Shown: piece by piece, positions 1-4,496 of the stretch
How the letters are laid out: each line of letters starts with the position of its first letter
Position numbering within the stretch: the first letter of the stretch is position 1
Assembly: GCA_007124105.1 (NCBI GenBank)
Contig: SLFT01000102.1
Location: 1 to 6,363, forward strand
From: Candidatus Hydrogenedentota bacterium
GTDB taxonomy: Bacteria; Hydrogenedentota; Hydrogenedentia; Hydrogenedentales; CAITNO01
Reading direction: 5' to 3'
Length of the DNA: 6,363 nucleotides
The notes under the pieces: generated by a model
Told to the model about the DNA's origin: nothing
What the model saw: the letters and a program-made list of their open reading frames with translations, nothing else
The model's database searches: none
Position numbers and translations under genes: made by a program

Positions 1-68
1 CAGCCAGCCCGGGTTAAGCGCCTAAATACCTTCGTTTCCAAGCGCCCCCTTATTTTTTTCTTCAGCCA

Positions 69-1343
69 TCACTTTCCAAAATGTTTTTTCGCGAAATCGA
101 GATATTGTTGCCAGTCGTAATCGGTTACGTCATGTTTTCCCGTGCGGATATGGTATCCGATAGCGCCGGCGACGGCCTGATTGACTTCCGGCATTTGCTC
201 GGCGGGCAGTCCTTCAGTTCCCAGCAGCCGGTATACGGGGTCGGCGTGTCTGGCGGCGAGAAACTCGCCGCGCGGGTCGGCCCAGCGGTCATCTTCGGCG
301 CTGGCTACATAGACCGGACGCGGCGCGATGAGCGCGATGAGCTGATGCTGGTCCACCGGGAGTTCCGATTCATTGTCATTGTACGCGTTAAAATTGTCGC
401 AAAACCAGTGTGGGAATACCCGGTTGATACGCGCTACTGTTTCCCCGAAGGCGCGTCGGCTCAGCGCGGCGCCGCCACAGCCGGAATTATTGGAAATAAC
501 GAGGGCGAAGCGCTCATCCTGCGCGCCCGCCCACAGCGATGTTTTCCCCAGCCGGGAATGACCCATCACAGCGACATGGGCGTGGTCAATAGCCGGTTCC
601 GTTTCAAAATAGTCCATGGCGCGGCTCAATCCCCATGCCCAGGCGCCGATGGTCCCCCACTCCCCCGGTCCCGGCTTTTCCTGCCCTTCCGCATAAAACA
701 GCGGGTGCGCGCCATTCTGAAAGCCGTCATCGTAATCCGGATCTATGTCGCCACAATAGATGACAGCAAGGCCGTAGCCCCGCTCCAGGATCATTTCCAC
801 GGGCCACCGATGCGCTGCCGCGCCCCGGGACGCTTCCGTGGCGCGATGGTTGACAACCCCCATATCCTTATTATCCCGCATCCACCGTGTGGACAAGGTA
901 ATGCCGGGTTCCGGATGTATGGTATGGTTGCCGTAAAAGTTGAGGCCAAGAAAAACGGGAACCGCTCCTTCTACCTTGGGCAGGTACAACAGCAGGTCTA
1001 TCTGTAGTTCCCCGTTTTCCGCGCTTACAATCAGGGCGACCTCTTTGCGTATGGCCTTGCCGTCGAGCGCGTTTTCGTCTACAGACGTGACCTCGGGACG
1101 CATCGTTACCGCGGCTGTCGGTGTTTTTCCATACACGTGTTCTTCGAACAGGCGGAGGATTTCAGGGCGCCGTTCGTTAATCCAGGTTGCCGCATCGGTT
1201 ACCGGGTCGCCGTTCAGCAACACCAGCGGATCGGGCAATGTATATTCCGGTACCTCGGATTCATCGTAATTGGCTTCCCAGGCCATCGCAGGCCCAACAC
1301 AAACAAGCATCATCAAACTGACTGCGGCCATAAGTGTATTCAT
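69..1343 (-). CDS. Exported CE15-type glucuronoyl esterase-like alpha/beta hydrolase
   Basis: The 424-residue product resembles bacterial carbohydrate esterase family 15, which cleaves esters between 4-O-methyl-glucuronic acid of xylan and lignin alcohols. A signal peptide covers residues 1-21 (hydrophobic core, likely cut after AMA). The nucleophile elbow GHSRLGK is at 261-267 (Ser263, Lys267), followed by NNSGCGG at 285-291, PRP at 341-343, an acidic loop AEDDRWADP at 349-357, and GKHDVTDYDW at 402-411 with likely catalytic His404. Where fungal CE15 enzymes carry the catalytic Glu, 23 residues after Ser, this protein has Asn286, so the acid probably comes from Glu350-Asp352. I chose ATG at 1343 because AAAAGGAA lies 7 nt upstream and the signal peptide starts there; the frame opens to 1433, but that extension overlaps the toxin remnant. 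The family call is strong, the exact substrate is not. No clear terminator is seen in bases 1-68. Confidence 0.9.
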   Translation of the reverse strand: MNTLMAAVSLMMLVCVGPAMAWEANYDESEVPEYTLPDPLVLLNGDPVTDAATWINERRPEILRLFEEHVYGKTPTAAVTMRPEVTSVDENALDGKAIRKEVALIVSAENGELQIDLLLYLPKVEGAVPVFLGLNFYGNHTIHPEPGITLSTRWMRDNKDMGVVNHRATEASRGAAAHRWPVEMILERGYGLAVIYCGDIDPDYDDGFQNGAHPLFYAEGQEKPGPGEWGTIGAWAWGLSRAMDYFETEPAIDHAHVAVMGHSRLGKTSLWAGAQDERFALVISNNSGCGGAALSRRAFGETVARINRVFPHWFCDNFNAYNDNESELPVDQHQLIALIAPRPVYVASAEDDRWADPRGEFLAARHADPVYRLLGTEGLPAEQMPEVNQAVAGAIGYHIRTGKHDVTDYDWQQYLDFAKKHFGK

Positions 1344-1350
1344 AACGCTA

Positions 1351-1358
1351 TTCCTTTT
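1351..1358 (-). promoter_or_regulatory. Shine-Dalgarno site of the CE15 gene
   Basis: Read on the minus strand this is AAAAGGAA, ending 7 nt before the ATG at 1343. It decides the start: the same frame continues upstream to an ATG at 1433, but only the start at 1343 gives a ribosome site plus an immediate signal peptide. Confidence 0.7.
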
Positions 1359-1407
1359 AGTTGGCAATCCTTGTCGTGCATCAGGGAATTCACCGAAAAA
1401 CCGTACC

Positions 1408-1432
1408 TGAATGATGACGCAAACTTCATTCA
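1408..1432. repeat. 7-bp inverted repeat upstream of the CE15 gene
   Basis: TGAATGA (1408-1414) and TCATTCA (1426-1432) are separated by 11 bases. It overlaps the stop codon of the toxin remnant and lies 65 bp upstream of the CE15 start, so it could be an operator or a hairpin. No T-run follows, and the function is unknown. Confidence 0.3.
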
Positions 1433-1605
1433 ACGGTCAGAATATCACGCGGCCACAATAACAATTCCATACCCGCAAGGATTTCTCTAACACGATGGTC
1501 TGGAAGTATGCCGATTTTCTCGACAAGGTCTGCCTTATCCACAGTGAACACCTGTGATATATTAACCACGCTTTTTTGTAACTGTCTACCAGTCTTGGCG
1601 GACAG
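1426..1605 (-). pseudogene. C-terminal remnant of a PemK/MazF-type toxin
   Basis: Read on the minus strand, these 59 codons plus TGA translate to a recognisable PemK/MazF C-terminus. It contains LSAKTG, then KSVVNISQVFTVDKADL, EKIGILP, and an amphipathic last helix (VREILAGMELLL). Intact toxins of this family are about 110 residues, are mRNA endonucleases, and have SVVNVSQ...TVDK as their late conserved segment. The frame has an in-frame TAG directly upstream (1606-1608), and the N-terminal half with the usual RGEIWW/RPVLV motifs is absent. No start codon with a ribosome site is seen, so no active toxin is expected. It lies on the same strand and on the expected (downstream) side of the antitoxin gene at 1802-2062. 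Between the two are a 14-bp direct repeat and an inverted-repeat element, probably marks of the event that destroyed the gene. The LSAKTG stretch is followed by two residues (RQ) not expected in the family, which may be repeat-derived. Confidence 0.75.
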
Positions 1606-1794
1606 CTAATACGGCTTTATTTCCACGCCATTGTTTTTGGAGTGCGCAAGTCATACTTGCGCTTTATCTTTCGTAGTATCGTACACCTTGTTTCGTTTCA
1701 TTGCTATACAAGGCCCACGTAAAAAAGAAAGCAAAAGCGCAAGTATGACTTGCGCACTCCAAAACATACGTCCAATCCGAGTAACTGTCTACCA
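1578..1794. repeat. 14-bp direct repeat flanking the inverted-repeat element
   Basis: GTAACTGTCTACCA occurs exactly at 1578-1591 and again at 1781-1794, 203 bp apart in the same orientation. The two copies bracket the inverted-repeat element at 1632-1766, but with unequal gaps (40 and 14 bases). The left copy falls inside the toxin-remnant reading frame. It could be a long target duplication, the trace of a recombination between repeats, or a unit of a larger interspersed repeat. No transposase gene lies between the copies. Confidence 0.65.
1632..1766. repeat. Nested inverted-repeat element, MITE- or REP-like
   Basis: The left arm 1632-1672 and right arm 1727-1766 are near-perfect reverse complements over about 40 bp, differing by one T in a T-run and by about two mismatches near the inner end, around a 54-nt loop. 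Each arm is itself palindromic: GCGCAAGTCATACTTGCGC at 1644-1662, and its complement form at 1737-1755 (8-bp stem, 3-nt loop). The loop holds a further CCTTGT/ACAAGG pair (1686-1691, 1708-1713). Transcribed RNA could form one long stem or two short hairpins. No ORF or transposase lies within it. It sits exactly between antitoxin and toxin remnant, so it has probably inserted into, or recombined within, the old toxin gene. Whether it is mobile cannot be told from one copy. Confidence 0.8.
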
Positions 1795-1801
1795 ATAGAC
1801 C

Positions 1802-2062
1802 TCAAAAGTGAACTGTAGGGTGGGTGAAGCGAATCGCAAGCCGCCGCCGATGCCGGTCAAGCAGTTCTGCGTCTTGCGCATCTATACCATCGCCATAAAC
1901 GGCATTGAGCGATTCCAGCAGGCCCGCATCGTTGTGCCGCGCCAGAAACTCTTTGATGGCCAAGGTGAACACCACCCCACGCGAAACCTGCAGCGCCGAG
2001 GCCAGCGATTCCACTTTATCCAGCAGTTCCTTGTCCAGTGATATGGCCGTTTTTACTGTCAT
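1802..2062 (-). CDS. Ribbon-helix-helix antitoxin-like protein with altered C-terminus
   Basis: The 86-residue product begins with a ribbon-helix-helix DNA-binding fold: a short beta strand (VKTAISL, 3-9), helix A (about 10-24) and helix B (SRGVVFTLAIKEFL, 27-40). This is typical of MazE/CopG-like antitoxins paired with PemK/MazF toxins. Residues 41-74 resemble the toxin-binding tail (LLESLNAVYGDG, then LLDRHRRR). Homologues normally end soon after this in a short acidic, aromatic tail such as EGEW; here the frame runs into AIRFTHPTVHF, encoded by repeat-like DNA at 1802-1837. The ATG at 2062 overlaps a TAA (TAATG) of a tiny upstream frame, and the ribosome site is weak (AAAGAA). The cognate toxin survives only as a fragment, so this is an orphan: it may still bind its own promoter, but probably has no toxin to neutralise. 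The family call is firm; whether it is expressed is unknown. Confidence 0.8.
   Translation of the reverse strand: MTVKTAISLDKELLDKVESLASALQVSRGVVFTLAIKEFLARHNDAGLLESLNAVYGDGIDAQDAELLDRHRRRLAIRFTHPTVHF
1816..1837. repeat. Interspersed-repeat-like segment at antitoxin 3' end
   Basis: The 22-bp stretch starts TAGGGTGGGTGAAGC and ends GAATCGC. It matches, from memory, a common bacterial interspersed motif of the 'TAGGGTGGGT...GCG' type. It encodes the unexpected last residues of the antitoxin. Only one copy is in the window, so its repeat nature rests on recognition alone. Confidence 0.4.
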
Positions 2063-2121
2063 TATTCGTTCTTTATGTAGTCATTCATGAGGCGCTCAGC
2101 CTCTCCAACAAACCGTGACAT
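2062..2121 (-). other. Possible 19-codon leader ORF overlapping the antitoxin start
   Basis: On the minus strand an ATG at 2121 opens 19 codons (start MSRFVGEAERLMN, end DYIKNE) and stops with TAA overlapping the antitoxin ATG as TAATG, a typical translational-coupling arrangement. No ribosome site precedes its ATG, though a second in-frame ATG at its 12th codon follows a GGAGAGG 11 nt upstream. It may be a leader peptide or chance. Confidence 0.2.
2089..2103. repeat. GAGGC-GCCTC inverted repeat in antitoxin leader
   Basis: GAGGC and GCCTC flank a 5-nt loop, 27 bp upstream of the antitoxin start. It lies in the predicted 5' leader of the toxin-antitoxin transcript. It could be a second operator or an mRNA hairpin controlling translation; the stem is short, so chance is possible. 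Confidence 0.3.
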
Positions 2122-2166
2122 AAATACTGGGTGTTTCGATTACGCTTCAGTCCATTCTCAAAAAAC

Positions 2167-2196
2167 AATATACCGCCATTGCAAGGCGGGTGTCAA
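2167..2196 (-). promoter_or_regulatory. Promoter of the toxin-antitoxin locus
   Basis: On the minus strand a perfect TTGACA (2191-2196) is followed after 18 bp by TATATT (2167-2172), a strong match to the sigma70 consensus. It points at the antitoxin gene and predicts a start near 2160, leaving a leader of roughly 100 nt. It is the best promoter in the window. Confidence 0.65.
2173..2189. promoter_or_regulatory. Likely operator in the promoter spacer
   Basis: CCGCC (2173-2177) and GGCGG (2185-2189) form an inverted repeat around ATTGCAA, lying wholly between the -10 and -35 boxes. Ribbon-helix-helix antitoxins usually repress their own promoter by binding such palindromes, so this is the natural candidate site for the downstream protein. 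Binding is inferred. Confidence 0.5.
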
Positions 2197-2256
2197 GCCA
2201 TAACCGTTATTTTCGGGTATTGGCAACAATGCAATTTGGGAACGGGTCTGTGTCGA

Positions 2257-2274
2257 GGCGCTTATGTAAGCGCC
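2257..2274. repeat. Perfect palindrome GGCGCTTA-TG-TAAGCGCC
   Basis: Two perfect 8-bp arms are separated by 2 bases, in the spacer between the divergent toxin-antitoxin promoter and the CBM9-like gene, 76 bp upstream of the latter's start. No U-run follows on either strand, so it is not a standard terminator. A dimeric regulator site is the likelier reading. Confidence 0.5.
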
Positions 2275-2313
2275 CTGCTGGACTGTTACGATTTCTCTTC
2301 TCATGTTCACGGC

Positions 2314-2342
2314 TTGAAGTGCCTGATCCCATTCTGTTAGAT
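2314..2342 (+). promoter_or_regulatory. Weak forward promoter candidate before the CBM9-like gene
   Basis: TTGAAG (2314-2319) and TTAGAT (2337-2342) are 17 bp apart. The -10 box is a poor match (3 of 6). If real, transcription would start at about 2349-2350, immediately at the ATG, giving an almost leaderless mRNA; that would agree with the absence of a Shine-Dalgarno sequence there. Confidence 0.25.
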
Positions 2343-2350
2343 TTGCCGTT

Positions 2351-3373
2351 ATGAAGACACAAACAAGGTATATAGAGTTCTGTATGATACTCGTGCTCTT
2401 TTCAGGGCTGGTGACAGCGCCTGCAGCCTTCGCCGAAGCGCCGGTGGCGTTACGTGTACAGCATTTCACCATCCCGCCGGCCACCGGGCCTATCACCCAT
2501 GTGCTTGTTGCTAATCTGCGGGACGAACCCTACACGGGAACGGTGCGGCTTGAACTGCCCGACGACTGGGCGTGGCGTCCAGCGGAACAGGCGGTATCGC
2601 TGGCGGCCCACGAAACCAAACGCGTCCCTTTCACCATAGAACGGGCAATCAACCTGAGCGCGAACGCCTATCCTGTACGAGCGACCGCTGTCGGCGCGGG
2701 GCAAACGGTGGTGCGCGAACAGACAGTAGTCTGCGCCAGCGCGCCCTATGGCCGCCCGACAATTGACGGCATCCTGGACGAATGGGACGATTCCCTGCCC
2801 GTTACGTTCGAGAAAGACGGGAAGAACACCATTATCCGTACGCTCTGGAACCGGCGCGCCTTTTATCTCGCGGTGGAGGTGGAGGAAGCGGCGTTCACCG
2901 AGGGGGATGCGATTCAATTTGCGTTGGCGCCGCTTAACACAGTGACCGGAACCAGCCCCGAGGAAAGCGCGGCGCGCTACGAGTTTCTGATTACAAGCGA
3001 TGCCGCCTGCTACATGCTGATGGCGCCGGGCATGGCGCTGTCCACGGCAACGCAAGCGCGCGCGCTTGACGCCCTGGAAACCATAGACGCGGAAGTGGTT
3101 ATTATCCATGAGAATGGAACCACCTATTATGAATGCGCCCTCCCCTTTTCCGTGATGCAAGACATTCGCCCGAGCGAGGGTCGTGAATTTTATTTTTCCG
3201 TGCTGGTACACGACCCTGACGGCACGGGCATACGCGATTGGGGCGAAGCCGCGGGATTGTCCCCCGACCAACGTACCCCCCTGGCATGGCGCCTCTGGAA
3301 TGATGTGCAGTGGGGCGCCCAGCCTCCTTATGACAGCAAAATAGAATGGGGGCTTTGTTCCTCCATCCACTAA
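2351..3373 (+). CDS. Secreted protein with Ig/NEW3-like and CBM9-like sugar-binding domains
   Basis: The 340-residue product has a signal peptide (1-28, Lys/Arg before a hydrophobic core, likely cut after AFA). Residues about 30-130 look like a beta-sandwich of the NEW3/Ig type (VLVANLRDEPYTGTVRLELP, then a VSLAAHETKRVPF strand). Residues about 136-335 look like a carbohydrate-binding family 9 (DOMON-like) domain: PTIDGILDEWDDS at 136-148, FYLAVEVEE at 171-179, GDAIQFAL at 185-192, YECALPFSVM at 260-269, FSVLVHDPDG at 282-291 followed by DWGEAAGL, and a closing KIEWG. Domains of this type bind sugar chains or reducing ends; no catalytic domain is present, so it is likely a binding or adaptor protein outside the cytoplasm. 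There is no Shine-Dalgarno at the ATG. The stop lies 14 bp before the next gene, suggesting co-transcription. The CBM9-like call is good; the N-terminal domain call is weaker. Confidence 0.8.
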   Translation: MKTQTRYIEFCMILVLFSGLVTAPAAFAEAPVALRVQHFTIPPATGPITHVLVANLRDEPYTGTVRLELPDDWAWRPAEQAVSLAAHETKRVPFTIERAINLSANAYPVRATAVGAGQTVVREQTVVCASAPYGRPTIDGILDEWDDSLPVTFEKDGKNTIIRTLWNRRAFYLAVEVEEAAFTEGDAIQFALAPLNTVTGTSPEESAARYEFLITSDAACYMLMAPGMALSTATQARALDALETIDAEVVIIHENGTTYYECALPFSVMQDIRPSEGREFYFSVLVHDPDGTGIRDWGEAAGLSPDQRTPLAWRLWNDVQWGAQPPYDSKIEWGLCSSIH

Positions 3374-3374
3374 C

Positions 3375-3380
3375 GAAAGG
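3375..3380 (+). promoter_or_regulatory. Shine-Dalgarno site of the FIST gene
   Basis: GAAAGG ends 7 nt before the ATG at 3388. It decides the start: an in-frame ATG at 3346 would overlap the preceding gene by 28 bp and put 14 extra residues before the signal peptide. Confidence 0.7.
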
Positions 3381-3387
3381 CACTGTA

Positions 3388-4431
3388 ATGAAACTTTCCT
3401 CTTCCCCGGCGTTGGCAGCCGGACTGTGTGTTCTGCTTGCGATGACGGGTTGGGCGGCGGAAACGCGGTTGTCCGCGCCTGTCGCGGCTGACGGGGCCAT
3501 CGTTATTGAGATCGCCACGGCCGATGATCTTGATCCTGTTGCCGCCGGGAAGGCGGCCGCGTTGGCGTTGAAGGCGCGCATGGGCGAAACAGAACTCCAC
3601 GCCGTACTCGTGTCGGAATGTTTCGAGGAGAAAGAACTCAAACAGGCCGCGCTCGCAGGGATCGCGTCCGTGTTTCCGAAAGAACGCATATTCGGCTGCG
3701 CCACCTACGGCAGCTTTGACCGGACGGGCTGTCACGATCTGGACTCGGTGACCCTGCTGGGGATAGGCGGCGACGGCGTCGGGGTGTCGGCAGCGTTGAC
3801 GCCGAATCTTGACAGCGCCGCGCTCACCATGGAAGACGACCTCGAACTATTGACCGAACGCCTGCAAAAAGGCGGCAGGACGTTGGCGCAGGATATTCCC
3901 AAAAGCGCGGAAGACCAATTGCTGATTGTATTGGCCGACGCACACTCGCCCAAGAACCAGTTTCTGGTAGAAGGACTGCAACAGACGCTCGGCCCCGACT
4001 TTCCCATTACCGGCGGGTCGGCCAATAAAAATGTCGGGCAAACCTTCGTGTATTACGCGGGCGAAATGTACGAGGATGCCGCGATGGCGCTGATGCTGTC
4101 GGGCGCTTTCAAGGTCGCAATGGCGGGGCGGCAGGCGCAAAGCAACGACGCTGTCATCAGTTCCGCGGGCGAAGCCGCGGCGGAAGCGAAAAAGAATCTC
4201 GGCGGCGAGGCCGTTGCGGCCCTTGCCTTTAATTGCGCTGGACGCAAGGGAAGGCTTGACCGGCTGGAAGACGAACTGACCGCAATCCAGGATGTAATCG
4301 GAGCGGAACTACCCCTGTTCGGTTGCTATTGCGCGGGCGAGGTTGGTCCGGCGGACAGCGCTGAACACACTACGGACGCGCTCAGCAGCGGCGTAGGATG
4401 GCATATCATGTTTACGCTTTTGGGACGGTAA
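3388..4431 (+). CDS. Exported FIST-domain (FIST_N + FIST_C) protein
   Basis: The 347-residue product matches the FIST family, proposed to sense small ligands and usually found as a cytoplasmic input domain of signalling proteins. Visible hallmarks are an N-terminal half with VLVSECFEEKEL (73-84) and IFGCATYGSF (101-110), the FPITGGSANKN junction (205-215), AMALMLSGAF (232-241), AFNCAGRKGRL (280-290), and the family's C-terminal signature FGCYCAGEVGP (311-321). No signalling output domain is attached. Residues 1-23 form a signal peptide (Lys2, hydrophobic core, end GWAA), so export is predicted, which is unusual for FIST. Predicted mature cysteines are C78, C104, C115, C283, C313 and C315. The gene begins 14 bp after the CBM9-like gene, and a flavoprotein gene follows after 65 bp. 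The FIST call is strong; the ligand and role outside the cytoplasm are unknown. Confidence 0.85.
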   Translation: MKLSSSPALAAGLCVLLAMTGWAAETRLSAPVAADGAIVIEIATADDLDPVAAGKAAALALKARMGETELHAVLVSECFEEKELKQAALAGIASVFPKERIFGCATYGSFDRTGCHDLDSVTLLGIGGDGVGVSAALTPNLDSAALTMEDDLELLTERLQKGGRTLAQDIPKSAEDQLLIVLADAHSPKNQFLVEGLQQTLGPDFPITGGSANKNVGQTFVYYAGEMYEDAAMALMLSGAFKVAMAGRQAQSNDAVISSAGEAAAEAKKNLGGEAVAALAFNCAGRKGRLDRLEDELTAIQDVIGAELPLFGCYCAGEVGPADSAEHTTDALSSGVGWHIMFTLLGR

Positions 4432-4482
4432 CCGCCGGGCGCGCATTTGTCGAACCCGGTCAGAATCCGTCCTTGTAAAAAT

Positions 4483-4489
4483 GGAAAGG
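4483..4489 (+). promoter_or_regulatory. Shine-Dalgarno site of the oxidoreductase gene
   Basis: GGAAAGG ends 7 nt before GTG at 4497, the same spacing as at the other genes here, and 10 nt before ATG at 4500. GTG is therefore slightly favoured, but ATG at 4500 or 4503 cannot be excluded; the protein differs by only one or two residues. Confidence 0.6.
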
Positions 4490-4496
4490 TACTATC

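Noticed and set aside
16..46. AAGCGCC repeated at 16-22 and 40-46, with a T-run at 53-59
   Set aside because: A 7-bp direct repeat is expected by chance, and no stem precedes the T-run; not a terminator of the CE15 gene, which is read the other way.
81..1007. Long open frame on the plus strand opposite the CE15 gene
   Set aside because: It is antisense to a clear family member, its product is rich in Arg/Pro without domain features, and it has no ribosome site; a shadow of the real gene.
1344..1433. Upstream extension of the CE15 gene to an ATG at 1433
   Set aside because: It adds 30 residues before a good signal peptide, has no clear ribosome site, and overlaps the stop of the toxin remnant; the ATG at 1343 has AAAAGGAA at proper spacing.
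2158..2496. 112-codon minus-strand frame overlapping the start of the CBM9-like gene
   Set aside because: It crosses the antisense of a real signal-peptide gene and runs through the toxin-antitoxin promoter; no recognisable domain.
2450..3370. 306-codon minus-strand frame opposite the CBM9-like gene
   Set aside because: Arg/Gly/His-rich product with no motif, antisense to a gene with clear domain signatures.
4435..4459. CCGGG...CCCGG stem between the FIST and oxidoreductase genes as a terminator
   Set aside because: Only 5 bp of stem with a 15-nt loop and no T-run, so not convincing.
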